Assembly: GCA_035627675.1 (NCBI GenBank)
Contig: DASPLH010000192.1
Location: 1-34,802 of the forward strand
Origin: DASPLH01 sp035627675
GTDB taxonomy: Bacteria; Acidobacteriota; Terriglobia; Terriglobales; Acidobacteriaceae
DNA length: 34,802 nt
Direction of reading: 5' to 3'
The notes under the pieces were generated by a model. That model was not told the origin of the DNA and ran no database searches. It worked only from the letters and a program-made list of their open reading frames with translations. Positions within the stretch are counted from its first letter, which is position 1. Each line of letters begins with the position of its first letter. The position numbers were made by a program, and so were the translations under genes. Below, in pieces: positions 23,768-31,419 of this stretch.

Positions 23768-24802
23768 GTGTTTCCGATCAAGCCGATATTGCAAACCTGG
23801 GGTCGAGTGCTTCGTGGCGATGTTCCCACGCTTTCCATCGAAGTAACGCGCGAGTGCCCGTTGCGCTGTCCCGGCTGCTATGCGTATGAAGACGCTCACC
23901 TGGGCGAAGGCGCGCCGAACCTGCGCAGCGTCGCCGACTTCAAGGGCGAAGAACTCATCCGTCGCGTACTCGCACTGGTGGACGAGCATCGTCCGCTGCA
24001 CCTGTCCATCGTCGGGGGCGATCCCCTCGTCCGCTTCCGCGAGATGGAGGTACTGGTTCCGCAACTGCTCGAGCGCGGCACGTATGTTCAACTGGTGACG
24101 AGCGCGTTCCGCCCGATCCCCGCGCAATGGGCGGACCTGAAGAACTTCCACGTAGTCGTTTCCATCGACGGCCTCCAGCCGGAACACGATGAACGCCGGA
24201 AGCCGGCGACCTATGAGCGAATCCTCAAGAACATCCAGGGACAGCACATCGTGGTGCACTGCACCCTGGTCGGTCAGGTCATCGACCGTCCTGGATACAT
24301 CGAGGAATTCCTGAAGTTCTGGTCGGCCCAGCCTACGGTCCGCAAGATTTGGATGAGCATGTTCACCCCGCAGGTCGGGGCGGACAGTCCCGAGTGCATC
24401 ACGGCCGAGCAACGCGAGCGCGCCATCGCCGAGCTGCTGCGATTGCGCGAAGTTTACCCGAAGCTCGACATGCCTGCCGGGATGCTGAAGGAGTTTCTAC
24501 GTCCGCCGCAGTCTCCGGACGAGTGCATCTTCGCGCGCACCACGCGCACCATCTCGGCAGACCTGAAGACCGAGATCGGCCCGTGCCAGTTCGGCGGGAA
24601 TCCCGACTGCTCGCGTTGCGGCTGCATCGCGTCGATGGGATTGGCCGCAATAGGGAATTTCAAGCTGGTAGGCCCGCTCACCGCCGGGCACATCATGCGC
24701 GGTTCGCAGGACGTGGGACGCCTGGTGCACGCCATGATCCCGCGCAAGAAGCCGCAGCGCGCGGATACAGAAGCCCTCTATCACATCGCCAGCGCAGACT
24801 AG
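23768..24802 (+). CDS. radical SAM protein with extra C-terminal Cys cluster, substrate unknown
   Basis: The protein has 344 residues and the radical SAM core. C30-x3-C34-x2-C37 (TRECPLRCPGCYAYE) binds the 4Fe-4S cluster and SAM, and SIVGGDP (80-86) stands for the GGE motif. A second Cys group follows: Cys253, then Cys273-x7-Cys281-x2-Cys284-x-Cys286. This could hold an auxiliary Fe-S cluster like those of SPASM or twitch domains, but the spacing does not match the ones I remember. The GTG at 23768 is preferred because AAAGGTGGG precedes it; GTG 23759 is less well placed. It is followed 30 bp later by thiS. It is not the HpnH hopanoid enzyme nor the MEMO-system enzyme by motif. The reaction is unknown. 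Confidence 0.82.
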   Translation: MFPIKPILQTWGRVLRGDVPTLSIEVTRECPLRCPGCYAYEDAHLGEGAPNLRSVADFKGEELIRRVLALVDEHRPLHLSIVGGDPLVRFREMEVLVPQLLERGTYVQLVTSAFRPIPAQWADLKNFHVVVSIDGLQPEHDERRKPATYERILKNIQGQHIVVHCTLVGQVIDRPGYIEEFLKFWSAQPTVRKIWMSMFTPQVGADSPECITAEQRERAIAELLRLREVYPKLDMPAGMLKEFLRPPQSPDECIFARTTRTISADLKTEIGPCQFGGNPDCSRCGCIASMGLAAIGNFKLVGPLTAGHIMRGSQDVGRLVHAMIPRKKPQRADTEALYHIASAD

Positions 24803-24831
24803 CCCGAGGCCCCTCTGGTATCTTTCTCTTC

Positions 24832-25035
24832 GTGAACCTGATCATCAACGGTGAAGCAAAGCAGTACGAGGCTGCCGACCTCGCCACGCTCGTCGAGCAG
24901 CTCGGAATGAAGTCCGACCGGGTCGCCGTGGAACTCAACCGCGATATTGTTCCGCGGGCGCAGTGGGCACAGACGGCCCTCAAAGACGGCGACCGCCTCG
25001 AGATCGTGCATTTCGTCGGGGGCGGCCGGGACTAG
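24832..25035 (+). CDS. thiS: ThiS-type sulfur carrier protein with two residues after the Gly-Gly end
   Basis: The 67-residue beta-grasp protein delivers sulfur for thiazole formation in thiamine synthesis. Matching blocks are the start NLIINGEAKQY, the VAVELNRDIVPRAQWA segment shared with E. coli ThiS, and the end DGDRLEIVHFVGGGRD. ThiS normally ends exactly in Gly-Gly because ThiF adenylates that carboxylate. Here Arg-Asp follows, so trimming would be needed, or the protein may be used differently. It begins with GTG at 24832 and lacks a clear ribosome binding site. The upstream neighbour is the radical SAM gene; thiG and thiF are not in the window. It converges on the NO reductase gene with 23 bp between the stops. 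Confidence 0.83.
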   Translation: MNLIINGEAKQYEAADLATLVEQLGMKSDRVAVELNRDIVPRAQWAQTALKDGDRLEIVHFVGGGRD

Positions 25036-25058
25036 ACCACGGTCCTCTAGCGGCACGC

Positions 25059-27347
25059 TCAGTCGGCTGTGACCGGGTTAGGACGGACCTCGCCTTCACC
25101 CTCCGCCACTCGCCCACGTTGGTCATAGGAGTGCCCGGTGACCAGCCCGAGCACGAACCACCCCAGGACCAAGGCTCCGAAGGCGAACAGAGTGTCTCCG
25201 GGGACGCGGAGCCAACGGATCGTGTTCATGCCAGGACTGTGAAGGAACTCAGCCGAGCGCGCGTACCAGGTCCCGTGTTCTACGGACGCCCAGGCCTGTA
25301 ACAGTCCCAGCGGCAGCAGGCTCAGCAGAACCATTCCCGAAAGCCCGATGTTGATGCTCCAGAAGGCGATTGCGATGGGCCGGTCCTTCCACGCGAGCCC
25401 CGGGCGCAGAGCGCGCAGGCAGAAGAGCATCAGGCCCAGCCCGAGCATCCCGTACACTCCGAATAACGCGGTGTGGCCGTGCACGGCGGTCGTGTTCAAC
25501 CCCTGCATGTAGTACAGCGCGATGGGAGGGTTGATGAAGAAACCGAACAGGCCCGCGCCCACGAAGTTCCAGAATGCGACGGACACGAAGAAGTACACCG
25601 GCCACTTGTAGGCCGTCGTCCAGGGCGCCTCCACCTTTCCGCGGGCGAGCCGAATGTTCTCCCAGGCTTCGAATCCGACGAGCACCAGCGGGACGACCTC
25701 CAGGGCGCTGAAAACAGCACCGAGCGCGAGTACCGAGGTCGGCATGCCGGTGAAGTACAGGTGGTGGAAGGTTCCGAGGATGCCGCCGCTGAGGAATATG
25801 ACGGTCGAGAACAATACGGCCCGCGTGGCAGAACGCACAGCCAGCAGCTTCAGCCGGGTGAACAGAAACGCGATCACCACGGTGGCAAACACCTCGAAAA
25901 ATCCTTCGACCCAGAGGTGCACTACCCACCAGCGCCAGTACTCGGCGGTGACGAGGTGTGACCGCTGTCCGTACATGAGACCGGCGGCATAGAACGCGGG
26001 GATCGCAATCGCCGAGATGAGGAACATCGTCAGGAGGCTGAAGTTCTCATCCCTGCGCGCGAGCGCCGGCTTGAGGCCGCGGTACATGAGCCAGAGCCAG
26101 AAGGAAAGCCCGACGAACAGCAGGATCTGCCAGAAGCGTCCGAGATCGACATATTCGTATCCTTGCGATCCCAGCCAGAACCAAAGGTTGCCGAGCTTTT
26201 GCTGGATTCCCAACCACTCACCGGTCAAGGATCCGACCACGACCACGATGAGAGCCGCGAACAATATGTTCACGCCCAGGCGCTGCCCCTTGGGCTCGAC
26301 TCCGCCGACCGCGGGAGCGATGTAAAGACCGGTAGCCAGCCACGAAGTTGCAATCCAGAAGATAGAAAGCTGGATGTGCCACGTACGGGCAATCGAGTAG
26401 GGAAGCCACTTGGCGAGAGGTATTCCGTAGAAGCCGCTGCCCTCCACGCCGTAGTGCGCAACCACGGCGCCGAGTCCGACCTGCACAACCCACATCGCGG
26501 CTACGACGAAGAAGTATTTCACCGTGGCCTGCTGCGAAGGCGTGGGCTGCAAGCCGAGTAACGGGTCGGTGCGCGGCATTTCCTCCAGGTGCTGGTCCCT
26601 CTCCTCGCGGCTGGCGAAGTACCACACCATGCCACCGATTCCGGCCAGAAGGAGCACGAAGCTGATGACACTCCACACGACGGAACTCGGGGGAGGGACG
26701 TTTCCAATCAGCACTTCGTGGGGCCAGTTCTGGGTGTAGGTAACGGTCTGACCGGGACGGTTCGTGGAAGCCGCCCAGGCTGTCCACCAGAAGAAGGCGG
26801 CCATTTCGCGTTGCTTCTTCTGGTCGGTCAAGGCTCCGCGCGGAATCGCATACGCGTCCACCCCATTGGCGAAGACATTCGCGTAATAGGCAGCAAGTTG
26901 CTCGAACGCTCGAGCACGCTCCTGTGGAATGGTGATGGTGCCACGCTCGGGATCGAAGGTATTCCGCCGCATCGTGGTTCGCAGCCGGTCCTGCAAAGCC
27001 GCCTTGCGCTCGGAAGGGAGAGAGTCGAAGTTGGCCGCGCCTTCCTGTTGGGCCCAGCCGTCCAGGATGATGACGCACTCGCGATGCAGATAATCGGCCG
27101 TCCAGTCGGGCGCGACGTAGGCGCCGTGACCCCAGATGGAACCAATCTCCTGTCCGCCGATCGACTGCCACACGTTCTGGCCGTCTTGAATCGTGACGCC
27201 CGTGAATACCACTTGTCCTTCGGTGGTTACGACCTCGGTGGGGATGGGCGGAGCCGTCTTGATTCCCTGGTATCCCACTCCGCCGAGCACCAGGAAAGAC
27301 GCAACCAACACGATCCAGAAAGCTGTCCACAAACCGCGAAATGTCAT
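25059..27347 (-). CDS. norZ: quinol-dependent nitric oxide reductase, single-chain qNOR
   Basis: The 762-residue inner-membrane enzyme reduces two NO to N2O with quinol electrons. It carries the N-terminal extension of qNOR (residues 30-215, with GGQEIGSIWGHGAYVAPDW), which replaces the cytochrome c subunit, so no NorC gene is needed and none is seen. The 12-helix oxidase-like core holds the haem and FeB ligands: His324 in TWHIQL, His477 and Glu481 in VVHLWVEGFFE, His528-His529 in GTFHHLYFTG, and His623/His625 in AVHGHTALFG. AGGAGAG lies just before the ATG. It is a single-gene unit, so it probably serves NO detoxification rather than complete denitrification. Upstream of its start lies a 550-bp gap leading to the hairpin-array RNA. 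Confidence 0.95.
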   Translation of the reverse strand: MTFRGLWTAFWIVLVASFLVLGGVGYQGIKTAPPIPTEVVTTEGQVVFTGVTIQDGQNVWQSIGGQEIGSIWGHGAYVAPDWTADYLHRECVIILDGWAQQEGAANFDSLPSERKAALQDRLRTTMRRNTFDPERGTITIPQERARAFEQLAAYYANVFANGVDAYAIPRGALTDQKKQREMAAFFWWTAWAASTNRPGQTVTYTQNWPHEVLIGNVPPPSSVVWSVISFVLLLAGIGGMVWYFASREERDQHLEEMPRTDPLLGLQPTPSQQATVKYFFVVAAMWVVQVGLGAVVAHYGVEGSGFYGIPLAKWLPYSIARTWHIQLSIFWIATSWLATGLYIAPAVGGVEPKGQRLGVNILFAALIVVVVGSLTGEWLGIQQKLGNLWFWLGSQGYEYVDLGRFWQILLFVGLSFWLWLMYRGLKPALARRDENFSLLTMFLISAIAIPAFYAAGLMYGQRSHLVTAEYWRWWVVHLWVEGFFEVFATVVIAFLFTRLKLLAVRSATRAVLFSTVIFLSGGILGTFHHLYFTGMPTSVLALGAVFSALEVVPLVLVGFEAWENIRLARGKVEAPWTTAYKWPVYFFVSVAFWNFVGAGLFGFFINPPIALYYMQGLNTTAVHGHTALFGVYGMLGLGLMLFCLRALRPGLAWKDRPIAIAFWSINIGLSGMVLLSLLPLGLLQAWASVEHGTWYARSAEFLHSPGMNTIRWLRVPGDTLFAFGALVLGWFVLGLVTGHSYDQRGRVAEGEGEVRPNPVTAD

Positions 27348-27897
27348 TGCCTCTCCTGGTTACGAATGGATGCGGGCCCGGTCTGCCGTGTCGTTACGAA
27401 GTCTCAACAACGTGGAACTAGGATGCGCTACTCCCGCGCGAAGTACGGCACCGGCCGATCGGACAAAGTACGGAGGGGAGAACGCCGCCGGACTTTGGAT
27501 GCTGCTACTGGCATGGGCATCCTCGCAGGGTTGAAAGCCGCTCTACATCGATTTTTGGACAAGATTTGCACACTCGCACCCGCACCACGGCCTAGTGGCA
27601 GTTCGGCGGGTGATGCGAGGCGGCGGAAACAGGGCCTCTTGATGATCCATCTCGTTCAAAGTGGCATGAATACTGGGGGAAAAGCTTCCGGAGATGGTCG
27701 TGGCCGCGTCCGCGCTGGCCGCCATCGAGGCCCGGCCGCCATGCGCGCTGGGACGGAATGCACAAGTTCCGGGCACCCCCGCTGTGGACGGGCTGCACTT
27801 GATTGAAAACAAAGTAGATATAGTCGCGAGCAAAGTCTTGACGTTCGTAACAGGAGGAGTAAAACCACAATCGTTCTTTGACAATTTCTGAAGTTTT
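27348..27897. other. gene-poor gap upstream of the NO reductase
   Basis: These 550 bp hold the promoter region of the NO reductase on the minus strand. Open frames exist on both strands (for example 27543-27926 minus), but none has a recognisable motif or a ribosome binding site, and one runs through the hairpin array. An FNR/CRP-like half-matched palindrome, TTGAT-N4-AACAA, is at 27799-27812, but it is over 450 bp from the reductase start. TTGACA at 27878-27883 could be a -35 for the RNA that follows; no good -10 is seen. Confidence 0.5.
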
Positions 27898-28410
27898 CCC
27901 GGTTGATTGGTGAGTCCGGGGCTCAAGCCAGCTCACCGTCTTCCGTGCCTGGATGAAGTCGTCGGCACAGTCCAATGACGGCGGTCGTTGGACGACCACA
28001 GAGAGGGCACTCTCTGGCGACGCGAGAGCGAAAGTTCTCGCCCTCACTGGCCGCAACCAGTGAATCCCGGTGGGCGACCACTTGGGGTTCCCGCTGGCCG
28101 CGAACCAGCGGGCCTTGTCGGCGCAACCGGCAGGGGTTCCGAAGCAGGCATGCATCGGAACAAATGGCCGTCGGCCGCAACCGATGGCCGGCTCCGCCGC
28201 CGCAAGCGGCGAAGCAAACTCGATGGCGCAACCATCGAGACCCGTCAGGTGCAAACTGACGGGCGTCATGCAGCCGCAAACTGCAAGACGAAACGCCGGC
28301 GACGATACCCAGGCCGCGAGAAGCGGAGGGGCAGCAAGGGTCTATAGCGAACTGTTGGCCGAGGAGAACAGGAGATTGTCGAGACAAGATAGGATCCCGA
28401 GGCGCTGATC
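27898..28410 (+). ncRNA. candidate large structured RNA, unit 1: array of about sixteen hairpins
   Basis: Almost every base from 27909 to 28326 falls in a run of local hairpins with unrelated stems: 27909-27937, 27945-27968, 27970-27993 (10 bp), 27999-28016, 28022-28041 (GAAA loop), 28045-28062, 28063-28089 (GCGA), 28090-28112, 28113-28135, 28136-28161, 28166-28189, 28191-28215, 28219-28239, 28241-28263, 28264-28290 and 28314-28326. Seven loops read CGCAA, CCGCAA(A) or GTGCAAA. T-G appositions (27976/27987, 28028/28035, 28065/28087, 28069/28082, 28115/28133, 28118/28130, 28170/28185) pair as G-U only in a plus-strand RNA. A 39-nt tail follows at 28334-28372. It does not resemble tmRNA, RNase P RNA, SRP RNA or 6S RNA as I know them. 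The 5' end is estimated. Confidence 0.78.
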
Positions 28411-28566
28411 GGTTTACCCGGTTGGTGGCGAGCCCGGAACTCAAGCAAGAATCGCACGGGGCAGCCCGCTGAGAAGCGGGAAGCAACGAGAGCAGGTTCG
28501 GCGAGGGTCTAAAGCGAGCTGCTGGTCGAGGCGAAAAGGTCAGCTAACCTCGGGATTCGTATTTTT
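28411..28566 (+). ncRNA. candidate structured RNA, unit 2: shortened copy with one hairpin
   Basis: The head 28417-28449 repeats that of unit 1 (27898-27931), with CCCGGTTG at the left and CTCAAGC at the right. The tail 28501-28539 aligns without gaps to 28334-28372 with 32 of 39 bases identical, centred on GGGTCTA-A/T-AGCGA. Between them lies only one strong hairpin, CCCGCT (28465-28470) with AGCGGG (28475-28480) around a GAGA loop, equivalent to the last hairpin of unit 1. Beyond the tail, CGAGG (28527-28531) can pair with CCTCG (28548-28552), followed by TTTTT at 28562-28566, a possible terminator. It may be part of the same transcript. Confidence 0.68.
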
Positions 28567-28676
28567 GGTCCAGCTTCCAGCAGCGAGCTACCAGCGGCCA
28601 GCATGGCGAGCCTACGAGAGATCCTCGCGATGGACGTCGCCGCACTTCATACTTCTCACTTCACACTTCTCACTTC
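28567..28676. repeat. low-complexity gap with short direct repeats before murA
   Basis: Degenerate CCAGC/GAGC runs (28570-28606) are followed by ACTTCTCACTTC twice (28650-28675). No gene is seen. The GAGCTACCAGC segment is close to the reverse complement of GCTGGTAGC in the gap at 11131, so both gaps may hold one dispersed repeat type. Confidence 0.5.
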
Positions 28677-29975
28677 CTAGACGCTGGCTTTCCTTGTCGG
28701 CAGCATCGCGCCGATGCGCTTCATCTGTGCGCCCACTCCGCGCAGCTTTTCTTCAATGCGCTCGTAGCCGCGGTCGATGTGGTACACGCGGTCGATGATG
28801 GTCTCGCCATCGGCCACGAGCGCGGCCAATACGAGCGACGCCGACGCCCGCAGGTCGCTCGCCTGCACGGCGGCGCCGCTGAGCGGAGTCTTGCCACGGA
28901 CGATCGCGCGGCGCCCTTCGATCTTGATGTTCGCTCCCATGCGCACCAATTCCAGCGCATGCATGAAGCGATTCTCGAAGATGTTCTCCACCACCACCGA
29001 CGTTCCCTCGGCCTGCGTGGCGAGGGCCATGTACTGCGCCTGGGTGTCTGTGGCGAAGCCGGGATACTCCTCGGTCGAGATGTCGGCGGCCCTCAACTGC
29101 GCGCCGTCGCCTTTCACGCGAACGGAATCGGCGCCGGTCTCGAACTTCGCTCCAGCCTCTTCGAGCTTGGTCAACAGCGCGGTCTGATGGCTGGGATCGC
29201 AGCCGGAAACAACGATGTCGCCGCCGGTAATGGCTCCGGCGACGATGAATGTTGCGGCTTCGATGCGGTCGGGGATGATGCGGTGCCGCGCCCCTCCGAG
29301 CTTCTCAACGCCGCGGACACGAATCGTCGAGGTTCCCGCGCCCTCGATCCTCGCCCCCATCTTGATGAGGAGATCGGCAAGGTCCACGACCTCCGGTTCG
29401 CGGGCGCAGTTCTCCATCACGGTCTCGCCTTCGGCCAGCACAGCGGCCATCAGCAGGTCTTCGGTGCCGGTCACGGTGATCCTGTCGAAGACGATGTTAT
29501 TGCCCTTCAGCCGTTCGGCACGGGCTTCGATGTAACCGTGTTCGGTGGTGATCTGCGCGCCGAGGCGCTCCAGTCCCTTGAGATGAAGATCGATGGGGCG
29601 AGCCCCAATCGCGCAGCCCCCCGGCATCGAGACACGCGCGAAGCCCACGCGCGCGACCAGCGGCCCCAGGACCAGGGAAGAGGCGCGCATGGTCTTGACC
29701 AGTTCATAGCTGGCCTCGGGATTGCGGCTGAGATTGCGTGTGCAGATCGTTGTGCGGTGCTGAGCGCGGCCGTAGCCGAGTTCGACTTCGGCGCCCATGG
29801 CAGCCAGAAGGCGGCGCTCAGTCTCAATGTCGCGTACCTGCGGGATGTTCTCGAGGACGACCGGCTCTTCGGTGAGCAGTGCGGCGGCCATGGCGGGCAA
29901 AGCTGCGTTCTTTGCGCCGCTGATTTTGATTGTGCCGTGAAGGGGATTGCCACCGCGGATGACGAACTTGTCCAT
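28677..29975 (-). CDS. murA: UDP-N-acetylglucosamine 1-carboxyvinyltransferase
   Basis: MurA transfers enolpyruvate from PEP to UDP-GlcNAc, the first committed step of peptidoglycan synthesis, in the cytoplasm. The 432-residue protein starts MDKFVIRGGNPLHGTIKISGAKNAALP, with the conserved Lys-Asn of the active site. Cys121 in MPGGCAIGARPIDLHLKGLE is the residue that reacts with PEP and fosfomycin; since it is Cys and not Asp, the enzyme should be fosfomycin-sensitive in principle. IIPDRIEAATFIVAGAITGG and the C-terminal LRASASLVLAALVADGET are also typical. The phosphatase gene lies 77 bp upstream on the same strand and may be co-transcribed. Confidence 0.97.
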   Translation of the reverse strand: MDKFVIRGGNPLHGTIKISGAKNAALPAMAAALLTEEPVVLENIPQVRDIETERRLLAAMGAEVELGYGRAQHRTTICTRNLSRNPEASYELVKTMRASSLVLGPLVARVGFARVSMPGGCAIGARPIDLHLKGLERLGAQITTEHGYIEARAERLKGNNIVFDRITVTGTEDLLMAAVLAEGETVMENCAREPEVVDLADLLIKMGARIEGAGTSTIRVRGVEKLGGARHRIIPDRIEAATFIVAGAITGGDIVVSGCDPSHQTALLTKLEEAGAKFETGADSVRVKGDGAQLRAADISTEEYPGFATDTQAQYMALATQAEGTSVVVENIFENRFMHALELVRMGANIKIEGRRAIVRGKTPLSGAAVQASDLRASASLVLAALVADGETIIDRVYHIDRGYERIEEKLRGVGAQMKRIGAMLPTRKASV

Positions 29976-30052
29976 GCGGCTATTGTAAGCGGGAAGGTTG
30001 TGGATGAGGTTGGGGCGGTCGCCCTAGTTCCCGGCAACGTTCTGATCGGGAG

Positions 30053-31273
30053 CTACGCAGCAGGAGACGAAACGGTGGCCGCCGCGGCGTTCACGCCGAC
30101 AATCAGCAGGGTGGCATCGTCCTCGAGTTGCGAGTGACAAAAGCGCCGGACCTCGTAGAGCAGGCGGTCCTGGAGGCCGGAAGGCGAGCTTTCGCGGAGG
30201 TCGGCTGTCAGCGATACGATTCGATCGGTGCCGAACTCCTCGCCGCTGGCGTCGGCCGCCTCGGTAATGCCGTCGGTGAACAAAACGAGCCTGTCTCCTT
30301 CGCGGAGTTGCAGCGTGCCCTCCTGGTACTCGTAATCCGGCATGATGCCCAGGACGAGTCCTCCGGCATCGAGCTGCTCGCAGCCCCCGGAGCCGCGTGA
30401 AAGCATGGGCGGCAAGTGTCCGGCATTGCTGTAACGGAACTCGCGAGTGCCGGCGTCGAGCACGCCGTAGAAGAACGTGACGAACTTGTCCGGCGCGATG
30501 TTGCTGCACAGGACGTTGTTCACGCGAGTGCATAGCCAGGCGGGACTGGCCGATTCGGACGCAAAGGCGCGCACGGTTGCCTGGACGTTGGCCATCAGCA
30601 GGGCGGCGGATACTCCCTTTCCCACAACATCCGCGATGCAGACCGCGAGCTTCGCCGGACTCAACTGGATGACGTCGAAGTAGTCGCCACCGACGGCACG
30701 CGCGGGCTCCCAGGCGGCCACAATCTCGAACCCGGGCATCTGCGGGATCTGCTTTGGCAGGAGCGACTGTTGAATCTCACGCGCGCGCTGAAGTTCCTGT
30801 TCCTGCATCTCGCGCGTCGCCGTCTCTACGGCAATCGTCTGCTGCAATTTCAGGTTGCTGGTTTCGAGGCGGCGCCTGGTCGTGCGATACGCGTTGTAAA
30901 CGATGGCCGAAACGACGGCAACAAACGCCGGGAACGGCCACTTCGTGGCGACGAACGTCGTAAAAGGCATTGTCTGGGGAAGGGCCCAGTACAGAATCGC
31001 AGCCGCGACGACCAGCGGCACCGGTATGAAGGCGATCAGCAGGGCCAGGAAGAAGAGCCAGTTATAAGGAAAAGGCCGATCGCAGAAGACCCAGCTGAAC
31101 CGATCCAGCAACAGCGAAACTCCGTTGCCGAGCACGAACGAGTACACAATCGTGGCCAGGGGACTCACGGAGATAGACAGCGACCACAGCGCGAGGTAAA
31201 CGACGACAGCAATGAAGGCAAACATTTGCTGCTCGCGCATGAATTGTGCCGGAGATGTCCGGGAACTGCCCAC
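30053..31273 (-). CDS. membrane-anchored SpoIIE/RsbU-type PP2C phosphatase
   Basis: This 406-residue protein has about four N-terminal membrane helices (residues 17-135), then a helical coiled-coil linker (RRRLETSNLKLQQTIAVETATREMQ). The SpoIIE-type PP2C domain starts at RAREIQQSLLPKQIPQMPGFE. Metal-binding acidic motifs are GGDYFDV, IADVVGKGVSAAL, LFTDGITEA and DDATLLIV, so it should be active. Such phosphatases dephosphorylate STAS-type anti-anti-sigma proteins and thereby release sigma factors; the membrane part is the likely sensor. No anti-sigma gene is near. I choose GTG 31273 because GGAGGAACG stands just before it, the same binding site as at 3003; the frame is open to a TTG at 31285. 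Confidence 0.87.
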   Translation of the reverse strand: MGSSRTSPAQFMREQQMFAFIAVVVYLALWSLSISVSPLATIVYSFVLGNGVSLLLDRFSWVFCDRPFPYNWLFFLALLIAFIPVPLVVAAAILYWALPQTMPFTTFVATKWPFPAFVAVVSAIVYNAYRTTRRRLETSNLKLQQTIAVETATREMQEQELQRAREIQQSLLPKQIPQMPGFEIVAAWEPARAVGGDYFDVIQLSPAKLAVCIADVVGKGVSAALLMANVQATVRAFASESASPAWLCTRVNNVLCSNIAPDKFVTFFYGVLDAGTREFRYSNAGHLPPMLSRGSGGCEQLDAGGLVLGIMPDYEYQEGTLQLREGDRLVLFTDGITEAADASGEEFGTDRIVSLTADLRESSPSGLQDRLLYEVRRFCHSQLEDDATLLIVGVNAAAATVSSPAA

Positions 31274-31376
31274 CGTTCCTCCCAAACATGCAGATGACGG
31301 TCCGTTGCACGGGGAAGCTTACGATAGATTTGCTGGGAACGGGAGGGAACGTGAACTCTCGAATTACGGCAGGAAC

Positions 31377-31403
31377 GCGAAAGGCGCGACCTGGGGTCGC
31401 GCC
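31377..31403 (-). terminator. terminator of tRNA-Ser
   Basis: On the minus strand GGCGCGACC pairs with GGTCGCGCC (31383-31391 and 31395-31403), a 9-bp perfect stem with a 3-nt loop, followed by TTTCGCG. It begins 16 bp after the tRNA 3' end. Confidence 0.75.
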
Positions 31404-31419
31404 CTGAAATCCTGAAAGG

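Noticed and set aside
26589..27806. Plus-strand open frame of 405 codons over the NO reductase start
   Set aside because: It is antisense to qNOR for most of its length, and its product has no motif.
27799..27812. FNR/CRP-type site TTGAT-N4-AACAA as the NO reductase operator
   Set aside because: One half-site is mismatched and it is more than 450 bp from the start codon, so it is not reported as a regulatory site.
27592..28269. Minus-strand open frame of 225 codons across the hairpin array
   Set aside because: It has no ribosome binding site or recognisable motif, and its composition follows the inverted repeats. The G-U and GNRA evidence favours a plus-strand RNA.
28045..28290. CRISPR array or integron attC cluster
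   Set aside because: There is no constant direct repeat with spacers. Stems differ in every hairpin, and the attC core sites (GTTRRRY and its partner) are absent, as are cas and integrase genes.
27988..28347. Plus-strand open frame of 119 codons through the array
   Set aside because: The product is a low-complexity Arg/Gly/Ala peptide produced by GC-rich hairpins, and there is no start signal.
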